Source of the DNA: Agrocybe praecox
Lineage: Eukaryota > Basidiomycota > Agaricomycetes > Agaricales > Agrocybaceae
DNA length: 64,000 nucleotides
Reading direction: 5' to 3'
Assembly (NCBI GenBank): GCA_964017145.1
Contig: OZ024840.1
Span: 4,774,001-4,838,000, forward strand
Under the pieces are notes generated by a model. That model ran no database searches, had not been told where the DNA came from, and saw only the letters and a list, made by a program, of their open reading frames with translations. The position numbers and the translations under genes are program-made. Positions 47,594 through 60,549 of the stretch are shown here, one piece after another. How positions within the stretch are numbered: the first letter of the stretch is position 1; the number at the start of each line of letters is the position of its first letter.

Positions 47594-48582
47594 ATGCAAG
47601 ACACTAGTGACTTCAGCGACAGCAAGTGGAAATTGTTACCAAGTGATACAGCAATCTCCGAGGCTGAACAACTCGAGGTTTTGGACGTCAAGGGAGAGAA
47701 AGTACGTTTTGGGTCTCTGTTCAAGGACAAAAAGACCATAGTGGTTTTTATACGTACGTAGCTCGTCTTTCAAAAAGCCGAAATTGTGGGGTTTAAGCCA
47801 TGTGCATAATTCTTTCCAGGTCATTTCTTTTGTGGTGTAAGTGTAACTAATTCACGATTGATTTCACGCTTTACACCGCACTGTATAGGCTTGTCAGGTG
47901 TGTTCAGAAACCCAGACTGGTTACCCGACGGAGCTTGACTGACCATGTATACTTACATCCCCACAGCAATACGTTCATGCTCTATCGTCTATCTCTCGAG
48001 AGTCATTAGATAGCGCAGGCGTACAGATAATTGTGATCGGCTGTGGAGAGTACAATCCAATTGAATCATACGCTGGTGAGGGATGGTTCTTCTTTCAGAG
48101 AGATGATAATCATAGACCACAATTAATTTGCAGAAGCAATCGACTTCCCCTCTACCCAAATGTACGCCGATCCAAGCAGAAAGCTCTATCAAGTCCTAGG
48201 AATGGACGTCGAGACCCTTGCAAAGACCCCTTCGAAAGAGCAAAAGAAGACCTACTTGACAATGAGTGCCTTGTCTAATCTTGCCATAAGCCTATGGGTG
48301 CGTCTTGACTCATCGTTATCTTTTATCTAAAATTTATGTGTCGTGTAGCGTGGGCCAATTCAGCATCCGTCGTTAATTGGGAAAAATGGCAACATTTCCC
48401 AGTTAGGCGGTGAATTCGTTTTTGGACCAGGTAATAAATGTTCTTTCGCATCTAGGATGCGCCATACCGAAGATCGTAAGTGAAAATTTAGATCATTTAA
48501 ATGGAATTATACTAATCGTGAATCTTTCCAAGATATTGAGGTCTCGGAGTTGGCCAACGAAGCTGGGATTCAATTACTATGA
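47594..48582 (+). CDS. AhpC/TSA-type peroxiredoxin-like protein
   Basis: Seven exons (47594-47753, 47820-47836, 47889-47897, 47967-48075, 48134-48297, 48349-48475, 48533-48582) give 211 residues. Thioredoxin-fold antioxidant protein of the PRXL2/AhpC-TSA (PF13911) type. The redox motif FFCGACQ spans three exons, one of them only 9 nt (codons Ala-Cys-Gln). The later blocks IGKNGNISQLGGEFVFGPG and RMRHTEDHIEV are typical of the family in Agaricomycetes. It is probably cytosolic, with no signal peptide. Without the micro-exon the second Cys would be lost, which supports the splice model. Confidence 0.85.
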
Positions 48583-49007
48583 GTGTTGAAAAAATGGGAG
48601 GAGACTTTTCCTTAGAATGATAACGATATATCGAATTGAGAGCCGTCAAATCCTTAGAATTTGAAACCCACTACTAAGTCGGCACGTCTCGTTTGGTCAG
48701 CGTTGAAGCAACGATCGCAAGTCTAACAATCACGTAGGTACGTAAAGCTTCAATCAAAGATATTATTTTACCTTTTTCGTGCTTACAATACAGCTTACAA
48801 ACCGAGTTAAATCTGTAATCGCATTTCATCTTGAAATGATCTAAAGTTCACGTGGAATTTGCCATATTGCTAACGCCATCTAACATCATCTTGTGTGATT
48901 CTTGGTTGACCGGTTGACCTTCGAAGCCTTCGGCATGACATATAAAGAGACCCGTCTCGAGATTCCGTTCACATTTTTCCCCTCTGACATTTTGTATCAT
49001 TACAATC

Positions 49008-50396
49008 ATGGCAACTCTCGTCGAACGCGTCACTGACCTATTCAGCCATAAACTTAATCTGACTAGTGCGGAAGATCCTTTACTCGCCAACTCACAACCA
49101 CAGCAGCCGGATATTGAGTATCACCCAGACTACACAAAGTGGAAGGCCAGGACTGCGAGAAGGCTTGCTGAGAATCCAACTCTGCCGAGTCAGCCGCTTC
49201 CGGATGGGTTTCCGACTAAACTTGTCTCTCCACTTGTTTGGGAAGGGAAGGACTGGACAGATGCCACAAAGTGGGAGTACGAGCTGACTGAGAACCATCT
49301 GAAGGAGATAGACGATGCGGTTAAGTATTTTAATGGTGAGTTTACTCTAAATTTATTACTCAGAATCGCAACATTACCATGATGTTTAGGTTTAGGCAAG
49401 CCGTTCGGATATATCTCCCGAGAAACGTTTCCTCTACCAACCCTGGGACCCGTCCTCCGAGACCTGTCCCGGGAGTTACACTGGGGGAGAGGATTTTTCG
49501 TACTTCGCACAATTCCTGTCGATAAATACTCTCGGGCGGACAACGTCCTTCTCTATACCGGTATCTCGTCATACGTCGGCGCTCAGAGAGGGGTGCAAGA
49601 CGCGAAGGGTGGTGTACTTGCGCATATCAAGGACCTGACGAAAACTGAACCTTTGAGGACGCTCGGGGCTCCAGCATTTACTACTGACAAACAGGTATTC
49701 CATACGGACGCTGGGGATATCATTTCCTTGTATGTGTTGGAGACCGCTGTGGAAGGAGGAACATCAAGAATCAGTAGCAGCTGGAAGGTATATAACGAAC
49801 TCGCCGAGACCAGGCCTGATCTTATACAGACTCTTTCCGAACCCTGGCCTTTTGATGGGTAAATTGAACTCTTAATTCATTGTGTTCAAATCTGACAAGT
49901 CATCCAAAGATTCGGTCATGATCCAGCTTATACACTAAGGCCTCTCCTCTTCTACGAAGACCAGCGAATTGTTATCCAATACGCCCGTCGCTTATTTACC
50001 GGATTCTTGGGTCTTCCCAGGTCCGAAGGCATCCCTCCAATCACGGAAGCCCAAGCCGAAGCATTAGACACCGTGCACTACCTCGCGGAGAAATATTCCC
50101 TGGGATTAAGCTTTCAGAAAGGCGATATTCAGTACATCAACAATCTAAGCATATTTCATGGGAGGGATGGTTATAAGGACAGCCCGGAGCGCCCGTGAGT
50201 GCTTACTGTTACGTCTTCCTATAGATCCTAATTGAACATTTTGCATTATAGCCGTCATCTGCTCCGATTATGGCTCCGCGACGAAGAGAACGCGTGGAAG
50301 ATTCCTGCTGAATTGGATCCCACGTGGAAAAGGCTTTATTATTCCTCGACTCCGGAGACGGAATATTTCCCACTTGAAGTTGAGAATCGACTATGA
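49008..50396 (+). CDS. TauD/TfdA-like 2-oxoglutarate dioxygenase, copy 2
   Basis: Exons 49008-49335, 49390-49858, 49910-50194 and 50252-50396 give 408 residues. It has an N-terminal extension of about 28 residues (TLVERVTDLFSHKL) against copy 1. Metal ligands are HTD in KQVFHTDAG and His in LSIFHGRDG, with the Arg in RHLLRLWLR. It is similar to copy 1 throughout, so a local duplication with the peroxiredoxin-like gene caught between. It ends in NRL, too far from a peroxisomal signal to call. Substrate unknown. Confidence 0.88.
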
Positions 50397-50701
50397 TCAC
50401 GCACACTCTCTCTTGTATGGACAAATTCGATTTGATCTTGCTTCGACTGTATATGCGCTTACTTTGAATTGTATTTCATTTCACCAAGTTTTTTCGAATG
50501 GGTTATCTGATATCATTCAGGTACAAATAAATATGCCGTATGTATCGAATCATCATGTCCTTGCGCGAACGATAGCCATCATGCTACGAGTGTGTCGCCA
50601 TAAACGCATATGTTTGATTTCCGACCATCAGAATCCCGCGTTTCCGAGTTTTGCCTAGAGTGTAAGTCGTCTGGGCGAGGATTCTGCACCATATAATTAT
50701 A

Positions 50702-52557
50702 TCACTGTATATCGTCGAGACGTGCTACAATACTTACGAACAGCTGAAGGCCCTGACCATTTCGCATTACTTCAAGTCCCATCAAGCTGTGCGCGTTTGG
50801 TATGCCTTTCTTAATATCGACGCGTGTGTTAAGGCTAAAATAAAAGTAAGACGTGATAATCAAGCAAGAAAGGGGTGGAGTGACGGAAGAGAAGCATGAC
50901 TCACGTCGCCAGCAAAGAATTTGCGTACACTACAGATGGTACATTCTATCAATAAACTTTTTTTCTGCTGTGAAGAATCTGAGCGGTACTTACGCTTCCC
51001 GATTATGAAATGGATACCTAAAAATACGAGGCTGTTTGTGAGTGTTAACCACTATGGAGGTGGCCCCTTTCTCAGAACGTCAGGATATCTAGGACCTAGG
51101 GCTACACTTACACAAACCAATGATATAATAGCTGCGATGCTGTGGTGGCTATCAGTGTGTCTGGCTGTAATAGAGTCGACTAGGCGGAATACCTGGTCAG
51201 AGAGCCTAGCTCGAAGGCGTATAATATCAAGGCATCGATAAGTTGGTTCATGCTAAGGAGGTAAGGGTAGAAATGAGTCGAACAATGAGTATGTTGACAC
51301 ATAATCAAAACAACCTGCCTAAGGGACTGTCGCCGACTTTTTCGAAGCAAAAAATAGAGCGAAAAAGTAACTATAACATCGACAGCGGAAGACAAAGAGA
51401 GTCCGACTGCAAATAACCACTAGTCAGAGAAGATATTTTCAGTCGTCAAAACGTGAAAGGACTTTGCCCAATTTTGCTTACGAGGAATCGTTCCCGGAAC
51501 AGGGAGTAGCTGTTCAGCTTGAACCTGCTCAAGCATAAATGAGAAAGTCTATGTAGTGAAATCATTATTTGTTATTACATTTCGCGTGCTGATACTGGGA
51601 TCAAAGAAATAAATTGCTATGCTCCATAGGCGCTTACTGACCTACCTGATGCAGCAGCTAAGGTGACGGATGAGGCTACATCCAACGGAAATTGTTCGAA
51701 AGTCTTCCGCACCTAGTCTTCCGAGTGCCAATGCCGCCTGACAAGTTCGTGAGTTAATGTCATTTATAAACCTTCAAAATCGTTGCTATACTACCCACAA
51801 TTGGAGCAGTAAGGTAGTAGTTATGCTTACTGACTTGTATTCGATATGAAGTCAGACACAATAAATCGATAAATCAGCATGCTACTCACGCAGAAAAATT
51901 CGTTGAGAGAAGAAACTACGCATAGATGCCGGTTAAAATCAGGAACGTAACATGAGGGGGTATGTAATATTCGCACCATTGAGCCAGGAACGTTAGTATT
52001 GCCTGGGAATTTTATGAGGTTTCTGTCAGGCTATAATAGGTCATGTGTACGTGCCGTGAATACAACGGTCAACTTTCATTTGGTGTAAGCTTCTCGATGT
52101 ACGTGAATGTATTCGCATGAAAGGACGCGTACCGCTATAGTCCTATATCTGTCATTGTAGGTTTATTCGTTTGTTTGCGTGATAGGACGTACTTGGGAAT
52201 AATGTCGACCGTCTCTTCAAGACCAAAGTTTGTAACGAAAGCTTTCCATAAGCCAGCAGCGACGAAGGAAGTGTGAATAATATCTAGAATCCTATCAAAT
52301 CGAGGAGGTATTACTCTTCAAAGTATTTTATGCAACGGTCAAACTGACCATACGGTTGCCACGAGACATTTGAGCCGGGGGTTTTTGTCGGGGTATAATT
52401 TCAAAAATATGATTCCCTGAACGCTCACAACCCCAGAGAGCCTATGATGAGGAATAAAATATTCAGAAAGCAGACGAAGCAATGAAACTGGACCATACCA
52501 CGAAGAAATGGTAGCGCCTATCAAGAGGGCACCATACGTCCTTGGAGATGCCTCCAT
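50702..52557 (-). CDS. DUF6534-type multi-pass membrane protein, copy 1
   Basis: About a dozen short exons. Readable parts in order: METxxTYGALLIG-like start (52499-52557), LSGVVSVQGIIFLKLYP (52349-52441), LDIIHTSFVAAGLW (52193-52291), then ILTFLAQ/CFFSQRIFL, LSKHNYYLTAPI, ALALGRLASSVTLAAAS, RFKLNSYSLFRERF, WLFAVGLSLSSAVDVIVTF, MNQLIDALILYAFELGSLT, HHSIAAIISLVC, NSLVFLGIHFIIGK, LYANSLLAT. These follow the usual DUF6534 order with about seven membrane segments. Function unknown in the family. Two introns would need GC donors where copy 2 (57257-59193) has GT, and the C-terminal tail is shorter. The exon between 51.99 and 52.19 kb is not fully resolved. Confidence 0.72.
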
Positions 52558-53928
52558 CGTATCTTGAACTCAAGAGGATATGTACTATGAACAAGGCAGA
52601 TGTTGAATAACTTTGGATTGAAATTTATACCGAACTGAGATCGTAATATTGTACCGCGGGATTAGCATATACGAACTCATCATCATGGGGTCGCGCATAT
52701 GCATATGTGAGAATAGATGTGATTGAAATGCATCGAGGTCTTATTTTTGAGTGCATACGAGGACGCCTAAACACCACTTTAGCTAAGAAAAACGGATGGT
52801 TTCTTCGATGCTTCATATCCAGCAGATTAGGATTCAGTAAATGTCTTCCCCATTATTGGCCAATTAAGTCTCTGAATTTCATTCTTGGTCCACTCATAGA
52901 AAGATAGCGGCATGTAGAACTTCAGTTGCCTTCTCTTATACTCCGACATTGGATTTCTTCTCTTCGACAGCACGAATGGTCGGACGAAGCATTCTGAATG
53001 ATCACAATGTTCAATAGGGTGATGCGTGGCACACATCTGTCCTTGTAAATGGGTTCCTAGCGACTAAAAATGTTGTACCTGTAAGAACTTGAATGTTCAA
53101 ACATTTGTTTGTCGCACCCCAGGTGAGATAAATCTCAGGTAGAATTGAAGACTATTGGGCGCCTCAAGTCAAATCTGATAAAACAGGGTCTGGGCGATGA
53201 TTGTCTCCTATGATATGACGTGAACATGATGAGATTTCGCTTAAACCGAAGACATCCCAGACCTAAAGATGCGCCACTCTGTTCTGACCGCGGACTCGAC
53301 ACCATGGATGCGGTAAGTTCGCGTGTCGTGCGAGAACCGCTCAAGGACCGCTCTAAAATCAGTTCGTTTAAATGACCTCGTTGCAAGAAAGATGGCTCCA
53401 AGAAAAATCAGATTTCACACACACGCATAACGTGAATAGAGTCATTCAAATGACTACGCTAGTTCTTAACGTTTAACCCTTACATGTTTCGAGGAAGAGG
53501 TTCCATTTCATGGAATGATTTTGAATCGTAATCGCAAACTAGGCTTATTCCCACAAATTATTTAATTTTAACTCCTTATGTACATTGCAAATAATTTTAA
53601 AACTCCGCCCAAACTTGAAACGCGCTGATCGTATCGTCGGTTGCTTGCTTGAAGCTTGAACACAAAGTCGTTCTTTCATTTGTCATTTTCTCCCTCTTTT
53701 TTTCCAATCGCATCGTCGTGGTCGTCGTGGTCGTCCTTTTTTCCTCCTTTACGCAGCACAGAATTCACCGCCCAACTCCCAAAATCGATATATGGAGGAC
53801 GTCTTATACACGTGATAAATGATTCTAGAACACGGCGGGGAAGGGTTCGACATACGAAAACACGAGTTATTATTGTGCTTGCTATTCTTCTTTTCCTCTC
53901 CTCGACTGCTGCCGCGGGCACATGAGCG
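52558..53928. other. Intergenic DNA, no gene recognised
   Basis: Between the divergent DUF6534-type gene and the alpha/beta hydrolase gene. Only short frames without motifs are present. The last 250 bp are CT-rich with GTCGTGGTC tandem pieces (53713-53735), probably the promoter and leader of the hydrolase. Confidence 0.55.
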
Positions 53929-55268
53929 ATGGACTCTGAACTGTTCTTCTTTGACGCCCCGACACAAGATGGACTGAAGACCGCTTCCAAACGGTACACT
54001 CAAGGATCATCCGCAGAGAATAAACGTGGGATTACGCTCCTCTTTACGCACTGCATTGGTTCTCGTAAGTTACTTGCTCGTTTCGGCGCTAAAGGAAGTC
54101 TGTTAATGTATAGTGTTTTCGCAGATAAAGAACAGTGGGAGCCGCTCCTTCAACGATTATTCAACGTCCAAGAACAGAAAGATGACGAGCGGGTTCGCAT
54201 CCGGGAAGCATGGGGATTTGACTGGCAAAGTCACGGAGACTCTGCTATAGTGAACAAAGAGGCATTGAAGGCGAGGAGGGACTGTGTTTGTGAGTCGCTG
54301 TCTTTCCTATTGACCGCCTTGACCGAAGAAGTTCAAAGAAGGACGGCCAGCTGTGCATGAATGGTGGCCTGCAATCGCGCAGTTTGTACGGTCCCCAAAG
54401 ATGACGGGACATAGGATCGTTCCCCTTGGGCATTCTGCGGGAGCAGCAGCGGTGTTCGTATACCTTTTCCTTCTAGTTTCACTGACTGACAATGACCGTT
54501 ACAGCTTGCTGACAACTAAAGTGTTGGATCTAACCCCACCTCCATACGATGCTATTATTCTAATTGAACCCACCGTTATCACTCGCGAAGTTTTCCAGAC
54601 TTCTTACGAACAACGGATGGCCGCGATGGATTTCGTTGTCAGTGCTACATCACATCGCCGCGACAATTGGAGGTCGAAGGAGCAGGCATTCGAGTACTTT
54701 CAGAAGCGAATTCCGTGGAAGTATTGGAACAAGGAGGTGGTTAGGTTGCTTACAGTGCGCTCTTCGCTTATGTTCTTTACCTTTTCAACTTTTACTGACG
54801 ACATCGGCTCTATAGGAATACGGTCTCGAAGACTCGCCTGACCACGGTGTCATATTGAAATGCGACAGAAGACACGAGGCTCTCTCATACCCAGACGTCG
54901 AACCACATCACGAGGGCGCTGTCCAGCTAGAGAAAATCTGTCGGGCTATGCCCATCCATTTGATTTGGGGAACCCGTAACGATCTTGTGTACGTAAAAAA
55001 TGTGTATTTTGTTCTGTTGTCCCCCTTTTGACGCTCCGTTGCAGGCCAGAATATTTCCAAGATTCTTTATCTGAAGCTGCGACTGGTCGAATCGCGGCAT
55101 CTGTCACGAAGGTTAAAGGCGGACACTTTGTGAGTTTGAACTAATCTTCACATTCTCCTTACTCAATTCGTGTCGTAGCTCGTTCAAGAAAACCCAGACC
55201 AACTCGCCGACGCGATAGTTGTAATTCTAGATCGGTTGGACATGTCCGCATATCGTCCGAAGCTTTGA
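53929..55268 (+). CDS. Alpha/beta hydrolase
   Basis: Seven exons (53929-54064, 54125-54289, 54351-54453, 54505-54754, 54816-54988, 55045-55129, 55179-55268) give 333 residues with all phases matching. The nucleophile elbow is GHSAG, the acid is probably in HLIWGTRNDLV, and the catalytic His is in KVKGGHFLVQE. The layout is like the Lpx1/AKT2-type hydrolases of fungi (peroxisomal lipase and toxin-pathway enzymes). The last three residues are PKL, a non-canonical peroxisomal targeting tripeptide, so peroxisomal location is possible. The intron 3 donor GTTCGT is chosen because only it preserves the frame. Substrate unknown. Confidence 0.83.
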
Positions 55269-57256
55269 CCCCACAACATTTATTGCTCCGCGTCGCGTCG
55301 CGCCCTGGAGGTCCTGGGATTCGGACTTATTTTTGGCCAATGGAAGTTTGAATGGTTGGTCCGGACTTTTTCGCTCTGTATGACAGTGCCTTTCTATACG
55401 GTGATATCTTTTCTGAAAACCTCGTTTCTAATTAATACCGGAGGTTGTATATTGTATACCCATGCAGCAATGTAAAGTGAGTGTTCCCATAAGTACACCA
55501 TAACGACGCCTGTGTGTTTTTGTGTGAAAAATGTAACAAAAAAAAGTCAGAAACATATTGTCCCGTTTTTGCATAAATTTGGACAAAACACGTACGAAAT
55601 ATATTGTCGGGGTTTGAATTATGAAGGTTTTGACATATGTTATATTGTAAGTATTGCATATTTTAACCGTATTTCGACCCAATTTATGAAGAGCAAGTCG
55701 ATGTGTTTTTGCTTTCTTTCTGCATATTTTTACAGTCATTCACCGGTCAATGAGACACACTAGTCAATGAGACAAAACATTTTCCCGGGGTCAGTTCTTG
55801 GGCTATTTCTTTACTTTTTTGTGCATTGTGCGCGCATATGTAGTCTTTATATTAATCCCAATTGTCTAAGGTCTGGCATGTTTCGATCTTTTGATATGTG
55901 CAAATAGGTGCTCAATAACCAAAAAGCCGAATATTATCTAAGTGATCCTGGCGTTAAATTGCGGAAAAGAGCCATTTTTTGGAGGGGAATATCATAAGGC
56001 ATTCAATAAGTATGTATTTACAGAATTTCTGAGTTGAGTTAGTACTACAGTGAACCAACAACCACTAAAAGGACCAAATCCCACTTGAAAATGAGCAGAT
56101 AAGGAATGTCACATTCCATCACACTTGCCACTTTCGTCAGCTGTCAGTGGAGTGGAGGGGAAGAGACTAAGCAAAATGCCTAAATTAAGACAGCGTGACA
56201 ACTGGCTCATTGACTGGTTTCGAACTGATCTTCGTTTTTGGCACTGATAACATGCGATAAAGTGTTCAACAAATGAAATTTGAGTTTTAAACTAGATATT
56301 ACATAGAGTATGATACATATGCATACTTCTCTCAGCTCATAATGTATATATCCCTCTTATTTAAAAATTCCCAGGCCAATCTTCATTTGGGTGTCTCATT
56401 GACCGGTGAATGACTGTACCAAAAATATGTATGTAACTCCGCATCTGGTGACGATCCCATCGCAAGCTAATTTTTTCTGTGGTTTGCGAGGGCTGTGGAT
56501 CGACGAGGCTCTCGTGTCCAATCACTTAGATCATTGATGATGGCCGCCAGCCAATTTGGAGTGCGAAAGAAGTACGGTAGGAACTTACATTCCATCTTGG
56601 TACTTGTATTGCTTTGCTCTGTGATTCGTAGGGTATATGTATGTTCAGAAGTCCTGAACATATCTCATTTGATTTATCAGGAGGATATTTGGTTTTAAGT
56701 ACGGGTATTCTGACTTCGGAACGTAAGCTCTTTTACGTGAGTTTCTCTTGACGCGCTGAGATGATGACATTAGCGCTGATACTCTCCGCGTCGTGGCGTG
56801 GCCAATCATGTCTGCAGTCCTATACACAGCAGAGAAGACGCGACTTGATCCCCATTATCGCAATCTTCTTCTGAGTGGTACGCCAGGTGCAGTGCGGGCA
56901 TTCCATCTGTACTGTTCTTTTAGGGTTCGGAACATCACATCCCGGCATGTAGCGACTAATGTCTTCGATCGTTAACATTTTAAATGACATAGTCTTTGTT
57001 TACCACTTTCCTCGTTCGGGATCGACTTACTATAAGCCATATCCCCATCCCTCAGGATCTCGTCATCAGTCATCCGTCAAACGCCGACGGAAATGTATTT
57101 ATGGCCCCAAAGTTCTATACACAATATCCAAAAGAAAAGTCTAGAGATACCCCTGAACGAGAGACGAAACGTCAGAAACAAAATACAAAGTGTTCATAAT
57201 TATCGTAAAGTCGTTAAAAATGGGAGAAAAGCTATGACGGATAACGTCAATGAATG
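55269..57256. other. Intergenic DNA with one transposon
   Basis: Apart from the TIR element at 55733-56416, I see only AT-rich sequence and short frames without motifs. Confidence 0.55.
55733..56416. mobile_element. Non-autonomous TIR DNA transposon, 684 bp
   Basis: Terminal inverted repeats of 26 bp match perfectly (55733-55758 and 56391-56416) and begin CAGTCATTCACCGGTCAATG. TA flanks both ends, the expected target duplication. A second, subterminal AGTCAATGAGACA follows the left repeat, and a related GCTCATTGACTGGTT lies near 56202. There is no transposase frame. Perfect ends suggest recent insertion or strong constraint. The CAG tips and TA duplication place it with pogo/Tc1-like elements (inference). 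Confidence 0.85.
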
Positions 57257-59193
57257 CTACCCATTCATTGAGTTAAAATCATCGCAATCAGATGTGTTAG
57301 ACTTCCGTAGGACGCTAGTTCGAGCATCTGAGTTTCGCCTATGTTGGCCTTCCGATTCTGTTTGTCGGCCTTGGTTAAATAGTACACCCTGAGGACTGCG
57401 TACGGCCTCTAGGTCCATGAGATCAAGAGCAGTGGCTCTGCTTTTCCCTATTTCGAGGCGTGTGTTTAGACTGTAACGCAATATGATAATTACTGGGTTA
57501 TGTTGGAGATGGGAATGAATTCATTACGCACGTTGCTAAGACTGAGTTTGCGTAAACTAGTATCGGAATGTTATAGAAGGGTTGGGTTATGAGTTGATAA
57601 AACGAACGTACGTTTGCCAATAATAAAATGGATTCCCAAGAATATCAGGTTATTTTCGAGGGTTAACCACTGGCAATATTTGATGTCAATTTGCCGCTCT
57701 TCGGGATGTACAAGTTTACATACGCAAACCAGGGAAATAACTGTGGCCGCGCTGTAAGACGCCGAAGGTTGAGCAAGCAAGGACATCTAAAGGGTAAAAT
57801 GGGTACCTGGTCAATGACCCGATCTCAAACGTGTATACTATTAGTGCATCCAGTATTTCATCCATGCTATTCAAAATCCATGAACGTCATGAAACCAGAT
57901 AATTACTGGCGCAAGGAATGAGCTCACCTTAGCGATTGCCTCCTACTCCTCCGAAGCAGGAACGACAATGACACTGTAATCATAATATCGACGGCGCACG
58001 ATAGCCCGAGTCCCACAGAAAATTGCCACTATGAAAGTTCGATAGTCAGAGATCCTATCCTTCAGTAACGCGTGCCTTACCCTAAATCGTTCCCGGAAGA
58101 TATGATAGCCCTTTAGTTTGAACCTGTGAAAGGATGAGTCAGGCCATTTATTCCTAAAAGGTTTATACTGCAGTATAATTACATTTCTCCTGCCGATGCT
58201 ATAATTTCCCTTCAATTGGATGAAACGAACCACTGCTTTGAGAATGGAAAGGCGTACCAGATGCAGCACCTAATGAGGTTCTCATTAACAATCTTTCTGG
58301 ATGTTTACCGGTATACCATTCATATGACTCACCAAGCCTCAACAGAGCCAGGAATAGCTAGATTGGCGTTTAGTATGTTGGCTTTGAACTTATGCCGCAT
58401 TGTGTGGACGCACTATAGGTATCGTGAGGTAGTAGTTTCTCTTGCTTACTACGAAAGTAGGTATTCAATTCGGAGACCGAGCGTGATCGAACAATCACAA
58501 AACTCACGAAGGAATATTCGTCGTGCGAAGTAACTGTAAGTAGGATAGATGAACCGGGAACCGGGTTGAATATGACCATGTCAACAAACCATTGGGCGAG
58601 GAACGTAAGTATTGCCTATGAAAGTATATTGATTGTAGCATCGGACATTCTGGAACAATGTGTTACTCACGGTGAATATGACGCTTAACTATACGTGTCG
58701 CGAAGCCATGAGTTGAGCCGAGGATATTAGGAAGGACGATGGCCACGCACTGCAATGCTCCTGCGCGGTGTGATATCAATCATGGGCGTAATTTTCATAT
58801 GAGATGGTGGAGACGTACTTAGGAATGACATCTATCAAGAGGACTTTACCGAAGTTGGTAATGAGGGATTTCCATATTGCGCCACTGATGAAGGCGGTAT
58901 GGGCAATATCGAGGAACCTATACAGTCTGTTTGATGAGCCAAACGATGTAAAGGATATCTCAGAGATCTTTAGGACGCACCAAACGAGCGCGACGAAGAT
59001 CTTTTGTTTTCGTTTGTCGTCGGGGTATAGTTTGAAGAATACAATTCCTTGAACGGTGACGATCCCAGATAACCTGTTGTCTGGTTAATGAAATGAAGGC
59101 AGTTGATGATAGTGATAGGGATCCGATGAAATACCCAGATGCAAGGATCCCGCCAATTAAAAGTGCGCCATATGTACCGGCGACCGTCTCCAT
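57257..59193 (-). CDS. DUF6534-type multi-pass membrane protein, copy 2
   Basis: Paralogue of the gene at 50702, with the same order of short exons. Readable parts: ETVAGTYGALLIGGILAS, LSGIVTVQGIVFFKLYPDD, LDIAHTAFISGAIW, ILTFLAQCYFARRIFL, RFKLKGYHIFRERFR, WQFSVGLGLSCAVDIMITV, MDEILDALIVYTFEIGSLT, SAATVISLVC, NNLIFLGIHFIIGK, LYANSVLAT, then a hydrophilic tail of about 70 residues (LNTRLEIGKSRATA to DDFNSMNG). About seven membrane segments with a cytosolic tail are expected. All donors I can place here are GT. The region between 58.6 and 58.85 kb holds a micro-exon whose borders are uncertain. Function unknown. Confidence 0.78.
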
Positions 59194-60549
59194 AATGAGT
59201 TGGCCTCTGAATGTCCAGCAAAGGTTGGAAAGGGGCTTCGGAACTGTATACCTAGACCATCTTTTATCCTCAACTTACGCGCTTCGCAGTGTGCTAACCA
59301 TAAAAGGACACTTCGAATTGCGGGGTTAAGAGCCCACTGGACGAGACGTAGTAGCGTGCTGGGAGAAGAGGGCTCATGAGGCCATATTCGGTCACACAGA
59401 TGTCATACATAGGTAGAGTAAGCGCAGGATTATCAGGAGAGCTTTTTGTATTGATTGAACTTGGATTTTGGGACATCTGGACTCACAAACTGGTCGTTAG
59501 GGAGGATTGTCCATTCGCTTCCATTGTGCATGTTCATTTGATTTGAATTCGACCTTGTAAGGAGTCGTATCGATAAACCCTTATTGATGACAGATGGGAA
59601 CGAGCACAGCTTTTGCACCGAGCAAGTCGTCAAAGCCTCCCGTAGTCGGACAGAAGGCGATATTCGTTAGCTTCGTTAATTTCCGTATGGGAAAGTGCAT
59701 TCCAACGGAATAAAACCTGTTACGCTAACCAAATGCCGCCTGCTCTCCTGAGAGCCATGATAGAGGAGGACAATAGGATCAGTCACCTTGGGCCGGCTCT
59801 ACATGTGCAAAATTGGTGAAGTCGGTTGGAATTTTTCATACCTATTCTTAAGCTTTCTGCTGGCCCTTCCCAGGCCTTGATGCCTTACCATCCACTATTG
59901 AAGATGTGAACTTGCTCGAGTCGTTAGCAGTGGATCATTGAGGAGGCCTACTAGGAGGTTGAGTTCTCAGTTAAGTCCTTCACCTTAATGCTATTCGTGA
60001 ATACGAAAAATTCTCGTCAGAGCAGGTATGTGGTGTCAAAACAATTGTAAAGAAAAATAGTCAGGACATGTGCATGAACAATCGCCACCGGAGATTACAT
60101 AATGAAGCTTAGCTGACATGCAATTTATGTCATCCTTTTCTCACGCATGTCAGTCTCCGGTGCATTGGACCTTGAACATGTTGAACGTGAACTGTCACTC
60201 ATCTTTCTAAGTGACTGCGTCGACGTCAAAGAATAGAGTCCACATTGTCTCTACACAAGTGCAACATCCATAGGATAAGCCTTAGGCCTTAGGTTCCAGG
60301 ACTACGGCTACTCTTCCTTGCATCACAGTAGCGTCAACCAAGCTCCGATTCCCTGCGGTCGCTGTAGCAAAATGGAGAGCAGATGACCAGGAATAACCTA
60401 ATTTGCACACGGATTTCCTTTATACGAGGCCTATTCTTGTAACAGGTCTGACTAAACTCCTATTTCCTATCGTACGCCTTTGATTCTTAAGAACCCCTGG
60501 CATTGACAGGCATCGTCATTCTATTCTCATCTCACAGGAGTCGACTATC
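59194..60549. other. Intergenic DNA, no gene recognised
   Basis: Only short frames. A minus-strand stretch near 59430-59540 starts MNMHNGSEWTILPNDQF followed by a GTGAGT donor, but I found no convincing continuation. The last part is the leader of the 2OG oxygenase gene. Confidence 0.5.
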
